DNA from: CBHTSZ01 sp966095765
GTDB lineage: Bacteria; Patescibacteriota; Saccharimonadia; Saccharimonadales; Saccharimonadaceae
Assembly (NCBI GenBank): GCA_966095765.1
Contig: CBHTSZ010000005.1
Coordinates: 1 to 64,000, forward strand
Direction of reading: 5' to 3'
Length of the DNA stretch: 64,000 nucleotides
This document shows, piece after piece, positions 31,311 to 39,201 of the stretch; within the stretch, counting starts at the first letter, position 1; each line of letters starts with the position of its first letter. The position numbers were made by a program, and so were the translations under genes. Under the pieces are notes generated by a model. It made no database searches and was not told the DNA's origin. It worked only from the letters and a program-made list of their open reading frames with translations.

Positions 31311-31640
31311 CTTGTTGTGTCATGTTGAGCCGAATCACGCAGTGGTTCGAAGTCTGTCATAACCGCAGGTTTGACAGCCTGTAGCTGATAATAGAACTAG
31401 AAGCAAAGTGGATAGTTATATCATCTAGCGTTCTGAACGTGCCCCTCTTTTAGTTGACGCGAAGATTATGAGTTCGTTCGTTTGTAAACGAAGTGAACGC
31501 TCTCTTTCGTGTGGCGCCCCTATCATTTGCAAAAAACCAGATTACTTGTGGGCTATGGCTTGCGAGATGTGCAATATTAATTCGAAGCAACGTTAAGTAC
31601 ATGATATAAAATATATGAAGGCACCTTGACATAGAGAAAG
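31311..31640. other. Non-coding stretch of about 330 bases
   Basis: No credible coding frame or RNA gene. Near the right end TGA-TATAAA (about 31604) may be the -10 box of the 174-aa gene. The rest is unremarkable. Confidence 0.5.
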
Positions 31641-32165
31641 ATGGTGATGAAGATGGTTATTCTCATCGGCTGCGTGATGCTTCTGTTTTTCGTGGGAGGA
31701 TTTGTACTAGTTGCAGAGTACGCAGTTGAGCCACTCTTGGGCGCAGAAGCCGCTGCGGGATTCAGCGAGGAAGGCTTTTTTCCTGCTTTTTTCGTGATGG
31801 TAGCGCTAGTGGTTTGTGTCACGTTTATGCGCGCTGAGTCGGGCAGTGCCAGTAGCAAATCACGGCCGTCTCGCGAAGACAAGATGGAGCAGGAGAAGGT
31901 CTATCACCCGGCTCGTGTGCAAGCAGAAATCGAGTGGTTCACGCAGGCGATTCGCGATATGCGAGGCCGTCGAGAGGCACTCGGAGCGCCGCCATACGCA
32001 TGCAGGGGCTTGGACCTGCAAATTCAGGCACTGACAATCAAGCGAAGTGAGTGGCAGAGGGCCTCCACGTACACACCTCACTGGTACGAACGCTCCCGCC
32101 ACCCGAGGTTGATTCGTCAACGCGACAGGCAGGCTCCCGTGTTCTATGTCCATCACCTCTATTGA
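31641..32165 (+). CDS. Hypothetical membrane protein, 174 aa
   Basis: Two N-terminal hydrophobic segments (about residues 4-26 and 48-64) flank a Gly/Ala/Glu-rich loop. They are followed by a basic, helical cytoplasmic tail with many Arg (about residues 85-174). Several in-frame Met occur at the start (MVMKMV), so the exact start is open. The gene is GC-rich compared with its neighbours and ends in a strong terminator. No family recognised. Confidence 0.55.
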   Translation: MVMKMVILIGCVMLLFFVGGFVLVAEYAVEPLLGAEAAAGFSEEGFFPAFFVMVALVVCVTFMRAESGSASSKSRPSREDKMEQEKVYHPARVQAEIEWFTQAIRDMRGRREALGAPPYACRGLDLQIQALTIKRSEWQRASTYTPHWYERSRHPRLIRQRDRQAPVFYVHHLY

Positions 32166-32174
32166 TGCCTCCTA

Positions 32175-32202
32175 AGGGGCGCTCGAAATGAGCGCCCCTT
32201 TT
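32175..32202 (+). terminator. Intrinsic terminator
   Basis: AGGGGCGCTC-GAAAT-GAGCGCCCCTT with a T run, just after the 174-aa gene. Confidence 0.85.
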
Positions 32203-32298
32203 CTCTTGCGGGATTCGTAAAGTTGAAGCACGATCATAACCAAGCTTATCCGACACAAGATCGTGAGTTGGCACGTGCTTCTTCCACGCATCTGTGTG

Positions 32299-32766
32299 TT
32301 ATGAAGGCTCAGCAGGTTCTTTGCGTCCGCGGGCATAACCGTGTATGAGCCCCATCGTGTAGCTCAAGTTTTTGATCAAGAGTTCCGATGTGTCTAGTTT
32401 GCCTAGGCCTGATAGCGGTTTAGTCCTGAGACTGCTGAGCTTAATCATAAGTTTTCGATCGATCTCATATTCTAAGTCGTGTGCGTATTTATTGCGAATG
32501 ATACTGATTATTTTAATCGCGTCGTATGTCCTCTGCGGTAGATTGCCGGAAGCGAACAGAATCTCTATTTTTTGGGCGAAACGATATTTCAACAAATTGT
32601 CTGGATGAGGCATCACTGACCTTATGAGGTCATCGACCTTCTTTTCTATAAACAAGTGTCCCGTCAGTACTATGCTGAGATTTGTTGCTTTATCAACCCA
32701 GTATTTATTTACAAATTCGACATACTCTTGTGCGGATGGATGATTTTCAGGTGAGTCTTTTGCCAT
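32299..32766 (-). CDS. HEPN-like protein, 155 aa
   Basis: An all-helical protein with IIRNKYAHDLE near residue 93, i.e. R-x4-H, the catalytic motif of HEPN ribonuclease domains. The arrangement of helices before it (long helix with a conserved E, then IKIISIIRNKYAH) resembles DUF4145/MtlR-like HEPN proteins. No nucleotidyltransferase (MNT) antitoxin lies next to it. The downstream-facing partner at 32783-33106 is 16 bases upstream in the same operon. It may be an RNase or just a structural HEPN fold. Confidence 0.55.
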   Translation of the reverse strand: MAKDSPENHPSAQEYVEFVNKYWVDKATNLSIVLTGHLFIEKKVDDLIRSVMPHPDNLLKYRFAQKIEILFASGNLPQRTYDAIKIISIIRNKYAHDLEYEIDRKLMIKLSSLRTKPLSGLGKLDTSELLIKNLSYTMGLIHGYARGRKEPAEPS

Positions 32767-32782
32767 ATATCAACTTTACGTC

Positions 32783-33106
32783 CTAAAATTCATCTGACTC
32801 GCCAAGAGCGAATCGGTAACATGCCAGCCAACCAAGCATTTCCCCGCCGTTATCACGCACATGGTACAAGGCTTCTATCTGCAGCTGTGCGATCCTGGCT
32901 TTTTGCGACAGTTTGATTTCAAGATCAATGATTTCATCGGGGCTCAGATGCCCAAAGTTTGCTTCGAGCGAGGCGTCGGTCGGCAACACAGAGAGGGCTC
33001 CTGTTTTGGTATTCTCCTGTAAATCTATGGATTCAGGAGTAAAGTAAGTCTCGATCATGAGCTCAGTGTACTCGCAGAGGATCGTATGACAAAACCTCAA
33101 ACGCAT
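32783..33106 (-). CDS. Hypothetical protein, 107 aa
   Basis: Small protein with a helical middle (residues 52-95, SPDEIIDLEIKLSQKARIAQLQIEALYHVRD). The start at 33106 has AAAGGA 7 bases upstream; upstream Met codons have none and would run into the divergent promoter. It heads the operon with the HEPN-like gene, so it could be the partner of that protein. No family recognised. Confidence 0.55.
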   Translation of the reverse strand: MRLRFCHTILCEYTELMIETYFTPESIDLQENTKTGALSVLPTDASLEANFGHLSPDEIIDLEIKLSQKARIAQLQIEALYHVRDNGGEMLGWLACYRFALGESDEF

Positions 33107-33118
33107 ATTCCTGTCCTT

Positions 33119-33127
33119 TGATATACT
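33119..33127 (+). promoter_or_regulatory. Extended -10 box of the 242-aa membrane protein gene
   Basis: TGA-TATACT ends 6 bases before the ATG at 33134, predicting a leaderless mRNA. Confidence 0.65.
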
Positions 33128-33133
33128 CAGCTC

Positions 33134-33862
33134 ATGAGAAATAAGGTGCACAGTTCAAAGAAAGATCAAAAAGTGCTCAACATGGGTGCGGTAGCATCTC
33201 TGCTCTTGATAATCGTAGGCCTGTTTGTAACGGTTCTTTTTCGACCAAACTCTACGCTCGGTATTGATCGGCTAGACTTACCCCGTGCATATTTTCTTTT
33301 TGATCTTGGGATGACGCTTGTAGCTTTCGGAGTTGCTCTGGCTTTAACGGGTATATTGCAGCTTACATTTCGTGCATCTGATATCTCGATACTTGCGACC
33401 CCAAAAAAGGTAGCAATCTATATTTATGCAAATCTAGCATGGCTGTCTTTATGTGTTGGTGGCATAGTATCTACTTTCATCTTTTTCCTAAGAGGTTATT
33501 ATGATCCAAGCTCAGACAGCATCGGTATACCAACCTTTGGTGTATTTATCGGTTATTTCCTTTTTCTCGTACCAATCAATGTAGTTACATACCTTATTTT
33601 GACCAAATACACGCCCGGTATCCTACCCCATAATGTTTTTGCTGATAAGTATCCCTACAAGAAGCTCTCTTCACTGGTCTTCGGTGCCGTTATCTTATTT
33701 TTGCTGTATCTCATAGCGTCGTCATTCTGGTATGCTCTTTTTGACATGATAGGATTTGGCATATTCTTCTCACTCTGCGTATTGTTCGAGTACTTTGGCG
33801 TAGTCTTTACCTGTACAGATGCCCATAAAAAGTTAGTGAATCGGGACTCAAGGGCTTTGTAG
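33134..33862 (+). CDS. Hypothetical membrane protein, 242 aa
   Basis: Six membrane helices can be seen (around residues 17-37, 52-75, 92-115, 135-155, 178-200 and 205-225) with a basic N terminus. No family recognised and no conserved charged residue in the helices that would suggest a channel or pump. The next gene starts 7 bases downstream, so the two are probably co-transcribed. Confidence 0.65.
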   Translation: MRNKVHSSKKDQKVLNMGAVASLLLIIVGLFVTVLFRPNSTLGIDRLDLPRAYFLFDLGMTLVAFGVALALTGILQLTFRASDISILATPKKVAIYIYANLAWLSLCVGGIVSTFIFFLRGYYDPSSDSIGIPTFGVFIGYFLFLVPINVVTYLILTKYTPGILPHNVFADKYPYKKLSSLVFGAVILFLLYLIASSFWYALFDMIGFGIFFSLCVLFEYFGVVFTCTDAHKKLVNRDSRAL

Positions 33863-33868
33863 ATAGAT

Positions 33869-34207
33869 ATGAAATACCTCGACCACAACCCAGGACAATG
33901 GTTCCTACTCGAATGGCAAGGTGCACTCTACCTCGACTACCGGTACAGCTATAGTGCCATCATCGATGATTCGGCGTTTATGAAACTAAGTGATGAAGAG
34001 TGTCGCCAGTACAAGGCACGTGGGCGCAACTATCTGTCCGAGCTCGCAACAGCTGCGCACATGAGCGCACCTTACCGAGGAGAGTCATCCTTTTATGCAC
34101 GTAACCTGTATCGTGGCCCCAACGGTAAAGAGTTGCGCTCGGCAGTAAGCGCAGCGGTCACCGACAACACGTGGACAGCTGAACAGCGTCGCAAAAACAA
34201 GAACTAA
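33869..34207 (+). CDS. Hypothetical protein, 112 aa
   Basis: Soluble, rich in Tyr, Arg and Asn. The first 40 residues read like beta strands (WFLLEWQGALYLDYRYSYSA). I do not recognise it. It follows the membrane protein by 7 bases and is followed by a hairpin at 34241-34275. Confidence 0.55.
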   Translation: MKYLDHNPGQWFLLEWQGALYLDYRYSYSAIIDDSAFMKLSDEECRQYKARGRNYLSELATAAHMSAPYRGESSFYARNLYRGPNGKELRSAVSAAVTDNTWTAEQRRKNKN

Positions 34208-34607
34208 GCAACCAGAGCTGCGTGCATTCGGATAGAACATTGGATGGCGGCCAGGTTTTTCCAGGCTGCCATCCACTGCTTGATACATACTCTGTCACTC
34301 CACCTAACTTTTCAATTCACTTGAAGGTTTAGGCTGAGAAAACATATTAGACTATAGAGGAATTATTCAGAGTTCTTTATTTTGAACCCCGTTTAGTGGC
34401 GAAAACTTTCTCAGTCGAGGCATTTTTTAGATGCTCAGGTAAATCAAGGCAGGCACGCTCAGATTTAATCACATGTATTTGCATGATAAATAGTACGGTT
34501 ATCAAACAACTATCGTACCACCCGTTTGAGGGTACCCAATACCCCTGCGAGATCTCCCTTGAGCTTGGGGGCTGCTCATCGATTCATGTAATGGTAATCT
34601 AATATAT
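34208..34607. other. Intergenic region with one hairpin
   Basis: The arms TGGATGGCGGCCAGG (34241-34255) and CCAGGCTGCCATCCA (34261-34275) form a long imperfect hairpin but lack a T run, so it may be a weak terminator or RNA-stabilising element. The rest shows no gene apart from the promoter of the Nudix gene at its end. Confidence 0.5.
34592..34600 (+). promoter_or_regulatory. Extended -10 box of the Nudix gene
   Basis: TGG-TAATCT ends 7 bases before the ATG at 34608. Confidence 0.5.
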
Positions 34608-35177
34608 ATGTCCACGAAGATTAGAGCCGAGGTGAGAAATATGGTTTCAAATATTCGACCCCATGATTCGCTTGAACAAAATCACATAGATGATATTCTC
34701 GCATGGATCGATTCATCGGCGCCATTATTCAGGATCACAAAGCCAGATAATCCCGCAAAACACCTTGTTTCATATTTTGTTCTATACGACGAAAGTGCCG
34801 GCTTGTTAATGCTTGTAGATCATGTTAAGGCACGTTCCTGGCTTCCGCCCGGCGGACATGTCGATCCTGACGAGAGCCCCATGGAAACTGTCTCTCGAGA
34901 AGCTGCGGAGGAACTCGGCATTAGTGCTCGCTTCACTAAAAAGCTCGGAGCTAATCCGTTTTTTGCTACTGTTACTACGACCAAGGGATTCGGGAATCAT
35001 ACAGACGTTAGCCTCTGGTTTGTAATAGAAGGTAGCGCCACTACAAGGCTTGCCTATGATGTGAGTGAAATAAGCGGTTATCGATGGCTGACTCCTCAAC
35101 AGATACTCGAGATAGATATCGCGGAACTGGATCCACACATGCATCGATTTGTCCAAAAGTTTACTATGTTACATTAG
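34608..35177 (+). CDS. Nudix hydrolase
   Basis: A 189-aa protein with a perfect Nudix box: GHVDPDESPMETVSREAAEELGI (G-x5-E-x7-RE-x2-EE-x-G), near residues 83-105. This is the metal-binding site for hydrolysis of nucleoside diphosphate-linked compounds. The N-terminal 50 residues form an extra helical segment. Substrate unknown (could be a damaged nucleotide, ADP-ribose or a sugar nucleotide). It ends before a bidirectional hairpin. Confidence 0.88.
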   Translation: MSTKIRAEVRNMVSNIRPHDSLEQNHIDDILAWIDSSAPLFRITKPDNPAKHLVSYFVLYDESAGLLMLVDHVKARSWLPPGGHVDPDESPMETVSREAAEELGISARFTKKLGANPFFATVTTTKGFGNHTDVSLWFVIEGSATTRLAYDVSEISGYRWLTPQQILEIDIAELDPHMHRFVQKFTMLH

Positions 35178-35217
35178 ACTCGAGGCCTGGTAACGATGCC
35201 CGTGACATTACCGCTAA

Positions 35218-35254
35218 AGCAAAAACCCCACGACCACGTCGTGGAGCTTTTGCT
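35218..35254 (-). terminator. Bidirectional hairpin terminator
   Basis: AGCAAAAACCCCACGAC and GTCGTGGAGCTTTTGCT are inverted repeats with A/T tracts on both sides. It serves the convergent Nudix and secreted protein genes. Confidence 0.75.
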
Positions 35255-35315
35255 CGACACGAGGGTCGCAGGGTAAGTGATCAGCGCAGCCTAACCTGCG
35301 CGATCTTTGACTGCC

Positions 35316-35771
35316 TTACGGCAGATTCCGTCGGTACGTGCTCGCCGTCCAGTACTTGCCACCGTAGTAGATATGGAAGTACAGCCGCGTGCACGTGTTG
35401 TTGGCAACGTAGACCGACTTACTGTAGCCGGTACCAGTCGGGTACGTGACCCCACCGTAGCCACCCGGAACCGGGCAGGAACCATCAGCGCGAAGCGTCA
35501 GGTCAGCGCGCGCATCCAGACGCTGCACAGACCGGCCGCTCGTGCTGTAGCGGACACAGTACCGGTTGGGGTACGCCGCGGCACGGATGACGGTCATGTT
35601 GCCGAACGACAGCGTGTTGCTACCGTTCTTCAGCCGATAGATCACCTGAGTGTCGTAGTTCAGCTGCACGTCACAGGCGTTGATCGCTGCCTGAGCGGGA
35701 GTGGTGAGTGCGAGCGTGCTGAGCAGCGACGCTACAAACCCCACAACCATTACCGAGATAAGCTTCTTCAC
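35316..35771 (-). CDS. Secreted protein with four cysteines, 151 aa
   Basis: A clear signal peptide (VKKLISVMVVGFVASLLSTL..., then TPAQA-AINA for signal peptidase I cleavage near residue 28). The mature part is about 120 aa, beta-rich, with four Cys (INACDV, NRYCVRY, GSCPVPG, NNTCTRLY) that could form two disulfides outside the membrane. GTG start with GAAAGG upstream. It is GC-rich and reads like small secreted proteins of Actinobacteria, which are the usual hosts of Saccharibacteria. No enzyme motif seen. Confidence 0.7.
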   Translation of the reverse strand: MKKLISVMVVGFVASLLSTLALTTPAQAAINACDVQLNYDTQVIYRLKNGSNTLSFGNMTVIRAAAYPNRYCVRYSTSGRSVQRLDARADLTLRADGSCPVPGGYGGVTYPTGTGYSKSVYVANNTCTRLYFHIYYGGKYWTASTYRRNLP

Positions 35772-35872
35772 GAGAAGGGCCTTTCACCAAAGTGCGTCCT
35801 CACCGGATTGCGAGAACCAGTTGACTACTGTACAAGATTTTCCATTAAAATACAATACCTAGAGACGACGCT

Positions 35873-36283
35873 TTATACAGCGGGGTCAGCCTTGATGAGG
35901 TCAAACGCACCGATAGCAGCGCTCAAACTCCAAACAACAATCGCAACCGCGATAGCGCTAAATAGAAAACCCCAAACACGAATCTTTGTGATGCGTAAAA
36001 CAATGAAAATAATACTGATGAGCGCGAGCGTGATACCGCCGACCAAAAACGGCACACCCAGGACGGCACCGAGAACAGCTGTCGTTCCAGTCGCAACAGC
36101 ATGCCCTACTTCATTTTCAACGCTGCCGGTCGTCGGGCCGGTTGGAGTATATTTTGCCCGTATGAGCAAGTTGCCGATGCCAGTTGAAATAAGTGACAAA
36201 ACCGCCAGGATAATCCCGGTTATAGACGCACTATGACTAACCTTCTTTTGTTTGACTTGGGGTGTTTGTGTCGCTGGTTGCAT
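35873..36283 (-). CDS. Hypothetical membrane protein, 136 aa
   Basis: Three membrane helices (about residues 20-40, 68-96 and 102-125 after a Gln/Lys-rich N terminus). The ATG at 36283 is chosen; a longer frame adds 14 residues without support. No family recognised. It lies upstream of the secreted protein gene and downstream of the MscS gene on the same strand. Confidence 0.6.
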   Translation of the reverse strand: MQPATQTPQVKQKKVSHSASITGIILAVLSLISTGIGNLLIRAKYTPTGPTTGSVENEVGHAVATGTTAVLGAVLGVPFLVGGITLALISIIFIVLRITKIRVWGFLFSAIAVAIVVWSLSAAIGAFDLIKADPAV

Positions 36284-36357
36284 GATGTGCTTATCGAACC
36301 ATGAACAGTACGGACGTGTCAACACGCTTTTGTTTTACGATGATGAGACTCTACTGT

Positions 36358-37302
36358 TCAGTCTTTGTTCGCTTCGTCGCGCTTCATGCGAACAGCACGC
36401 TTAAAGCTGCGTTCTGCAGCGTCATCAGCATAGCGAGCGATAGGAGGTCGTACGAAAGTCTTAGGACCGCGACGGCGTTCGTCGAGCTCTTTGAGGGAAT
36501 CGATAAAGTAGTTCTCCATCAACCATTCACGTCCTGGTGGCATCTGGCCAACAACAGTAAACCAGAATAGTTTTTCTCCCCACTGTTCTGCTTTGTTGAT
36601 CTTTGGCTTCTTAACAACCTTCATCGTGCCAACCGGTACGGTTTCGATAGCTTTCTCGATCAGGTTACGTCCGACTTTTTCGTTGTTTGCAAATATATCT
36701 ACCGCGATCGTCCTGAGGCCACGAGGCGTGACTTTTACGGCTTGGATATGCTGGTTGTGCATCCATATCACTTCACCGTTGAGGCTCCGAAGCTTTGTGG
36801 AACGAAGCGTCATGCGCTCAACCACGCCCGAGACATCTAGGAACGGCTCAACGCGTATATAGTCACCAACATGAAACCATCGTTCGATGATCATAGCCGA
36901 GCCTGCGGTGATGTCGCGGAGAATCATACCGATCGTTCCACCCGCAAGCACGATAAAGAACGCGCTCGCACCGATCGCAGCCGTGCCGATAGAAGCTGTT
37001 GGACTCAGAAGTTTCCAGACATAAAACGCAACCACGCCTACGATAAGCGCACGGACGGCCGCAATAGTTACGCTCAAGTAAGTCTCAACTCGTCGCAAGA
37101 GTATCTGGCGTTCGGCATTATCAGTTGCATCTGAGCTCACCGCAACGAACTGTGCGATACGGACGATAACGAACGCAATAAAGTTACTGAACCAATACGC
37201 AACTACCATCGTCAGGACGAGAATAAATACCGAACGAAGCGCATTTGGCTGTGCGAAAAAGGTGTTGAATTCGTTTAATATTTTCTGAAGTAATTCATCC
37301 AT
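36358..37302 (-). CDS. MscS-family mechanosensitive channel
   Basis: A 314-aa channel. Hydrophobic helices at about residues 22-45, 75-100 and 103-125; the pore-lining TM3 reads GTAAIGASAFFIVLAGGTIGMILRDITAGS with Ala/Gly packing. The beta domain follows with FHVGDYIRVEPFLDVSGVVERMTLRSTKLRSLNGEVIWMHN, the family signature. It opens under membrane tension to release osmolytes. The C-terminal 40 residues are basic and probably unstructured. Start ATG at 37302; the frame extends 6 bases to a TTG. Confidence 0.9.
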   Translation of the reverse strand: MDELLQKILNEFNTFFAQPNALRSVFILVLTMVVAYWFSNFIAFVIVRIAQFVAVSSDATDNAERQILLRRVETYLSVTIAAVRALIVGVVAFYVWKLLSPTASIGTAAIGASAFFIVLAGGTIGMILRDITAGSAMIIERWFHVGDYIRVEPFLDVSGVVERMTLRSTKLRSLNGEVIWMHNQHIQAVKVTPRGLRTIAVDIFANNEKVGRNLIEKAIETVPVGTMKVVKKPKINKAEQWGEKLFWFTVVGQMPPGREWLMENYFIDSLKELDERRRGPKTFVRPPIARYADDAAERSFKRAVRMKRDEANKD

Positions 37303-37340
37303 TGCCAAAGACCTATACTACGCGATACGCGTACGCCTTT

Positions 37341-38210
37341 CTAGTGTAAAAAACTATCAAGCGACCACACTGCAGCGAGAATAAGCAGCAGCATGAGCGA
37401 CCAGCCAAACTGTTTTCTAGCCCAGCGGTTCACTTCATCATTTTCAACGGGCTGCAGGCAGAGGTAAAGCCAGTAGAGACCAGCAAGAACCATTACCATG
37501 GTACCGAGAAGACTCGCGCCGCCGAATATCCCAAGTGCTACGCAGGCAAAAATGAAAGTAATGACATAGGCGATGATCTGACGGCGCGTCGCTGCGAGGC
37601 CTTTCACGACAGATAAAACTGGTATCTGCGCAGCCGCGTAGTCATCACGACGGAAGATTGCGATCGCATAAAAATGCGGCATCTGCCAAGCGACGAGTAT
37701 GAGAAACAGCAAAAGCACTGTGAGATCAAGCCGGCCAGTTGCAGCCACGTAGCCGATGACGGGTGGTGTTGAGCCCGATAGCGTGCCGACAAGTGTCCCA
37801 TGAACTGTCTTTCGTTTTGCGATGCCATAGAGCACCACGTAGGCGATGTGCCCTCCTATAGCCACGAGTGCGGCCAGCGGATTCGCTCCAAATACGAGTA
37901 ACGATACTCCAATGACGAGCAAGATGTTCGCAAAGATAAGGGCTTTTGCCGGTGATATCTCGCCTGTCGGCACGGCACGTTTCTTTGTCCGTTCCATTTT
38001 CAGATCGATATCCCTATCGATCACGTTGTTATAGACGCAAGCCGACGCCATGACCCCACAGATACCAACGAGCATCGCGGCAAATGGTGTAAATGCCGGC
38101 GAACCATGCGCACCAAAGAAGTACCCAGCGATTGCCATGAGGGCATTGCCGTACACGATGCCCGGTTTCGTGAGGTAGTAGTAGGCTCTAAGTGTTTGAG
38201 AGGAAATCAT
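37341..38210 (-). CDS. cyoE: Heme O synthase (protoheme IX farnesyltransferase)
   Basis: A 289-aa UbiA-family prenyltransferase with about nine membrane helices. NNVIDRDIDLKMERTKKR (near residues 60-77) is the first Asp-rich prenyl-diphosphate site. The second site is in the loop with FRRDDYAAAQIP. It attaches a farnesyl group to heme b to make heme O, required by the oxidase encoded just upstream. Start 3 bases after the cyoD stop. Confidence 0.93.
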   Translation of the reverse strand: MISSQTLRAYYYLTKPGIVYGNALMAIAGYFFGAHGSPAFTPFAAMLVGICGVMASACVYNNVIDRDIDLKMERTKKRAVPTGEISPAKALIFANILLVIGVSLLVFGANPLAALVAIGGHIAYVVLYGIAKRKTVHGTLVGTLSGSTPPVIGYVAATGRLDLTVLLLFLILVAWQMPHFYAIAIFRRDDYAAAQIPVLSVVKGLAATRRQIIAYVITFIFACVALGIFGGASLLGTMVMVLAGLYWLYLCLQPVENDEVNRWARKQFGWSLMLLLILAAVWSLDSFLH

Positions 38211-38212
38211 GA

Positions 38213-38614
38213 CTAGTGGTGATGTTGTGACTCGGATGTCTCAGGGTAAATGTTCTCTTCATGTTGTATATAGGTATCAACATCCTTACCCATCATATTG
38301 TAGTTGAGATTGTACATAATCCACAGCGATCCGAACCCGATGATACCCACAACCATCAACATAAAGAGGAACGATACCGTATTGAGGCGTGGCTTTGCCT
38401 CTCGCCCGAGGTGAAAGAAAAAGACGAGTTGCACGACGAGTTGCACGACAGCTAGTACTGCTAGGATACCGATAACTGTAGTCGCAGAGTAGGCGCTACC
38501 ATCTGTGTCGAGTTGTAACTTGACGAGTGCAAACGCGGCCAGCGTTAGCAGCAACGACCACATGAAGCCCGAAAAGTAAGAGAGATAAAGGCGTTTCGTT
38601 TCTGTGCTGCTCAT
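38213..38614 (-). CDS. cyoD: Cytochrome bo3 quinol oxidase subunit IV
   Basis: A 133-aa protein with three membrane helices (about residues 12-32, 44-66 and 78-100) and a His-rich C terminus (SESQHHH). This is the small subunit that helps assembly of the copper site. Its ATG overlaps the cyoC stop by 4 bases. Confidence 0.88.
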   Translation of the reverse strand: MSSTETKRLYLSYFSGFMWSLLLTLAAFALVKLQLDTDGSAYSATTVIGILAVLAVVQLVVQLVFFFHLGREAKPRLNTVSFLFMLMVVGIIGFGSLWIMYNLNYNMMGKDVDTYIQHEENIYPETSESQHHH

Positions 38615-39201
38615 CCGAGGGCTCCTACGAGATATACGATGGTAAAGATAAAGATCCAGATGATATCAAGGAAGTGCCAGAACAGACTGAACAGTGCGAG
38701 ACGCTTGTGGAACGTGTTGGTAATACCACGTCGCAGAAGCATCCATAGCAATACAATGATCCAAAGGAGTCCGATAGCGATGTGGAGGCCGTGAGTACCC
38801 ACAAGCGTAAAGAACGAGGACAGGAAGGCGCTTGCTTGCCAGCTATATCCTTCAGAAACAAGCTTGGCAAACTCGGTAAGTTCCATAAACAAGAACCCGG
38901 CACCGAGGACAAACGTCACAACCAGCATCGAGGCAATGAGCCGACGGCTTTGAGTGCGGATACCGATCAGCGCAAGTCCAGAGGTTAACGAGCTTACAAG
39001 CAGGAGGATTGTTTCCGTCAGTACAAAATCGAGCTCAAACAGCTCAGCGCCGCTCGGGCCACCGGCGGTGCCTCCCCTCAGTACTGCAAAGGTTGCGAAG
39101 AGGCTCGCAAACAACACGCAGTCCGTCATCAGGTAGATCCAAAAACCGAGTGTCGTTTTTTGAAACTCCTCTTTATGGCGCAGTGCTGCTTCGTTTCTCA
39201 T
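38611..39201 (-). CDS. cyoC: Cytochrome bo3 quinol oxidase subunit III
   Basis: A 196-aa protein with five membrane helices. Conserved features are LGFWIYLMTDCVLFASLFATF at the N terminus and VGTHGLHIAIGLLWI in the third/fourth helix, followed by LFSLFWHFLDIIWIFIF. All match subunit III of quinol oxidases. Start overlaps the cyoB stop by one base. Confidence 0.93.
   Translation of the reverse strand: MRNEAALRHKEEFQKTTLGFWIYLMTDCVLFASLFATFAVLRGGTAGGPSGAELFELDFVLTETILLLVSSLTSGLALIGIRTQSRRLIASMLVVTFVLGAGFLFMELTEFAKLVSEGYSWQASAFLSSFFTLVGTHGLHIAIGLLWIIVLLWMLLRRGITNTFHKRLALFSLFWHFLDIIWIFIFTIVYLVGALG

Noticed and set aside
34396..34602. 68-aa frame before the Nudix gene
   Set aside because: GTG start without ribosome binding site or promoter, unremarkable composition, and no support apart from length.
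35307..36236. 309-aa plus-strand frame over the secreted protein gene
   Set aside because: Arg/Thr-rich antisense of a gene with a signal peptide and ribosome binding site on the minus strand.
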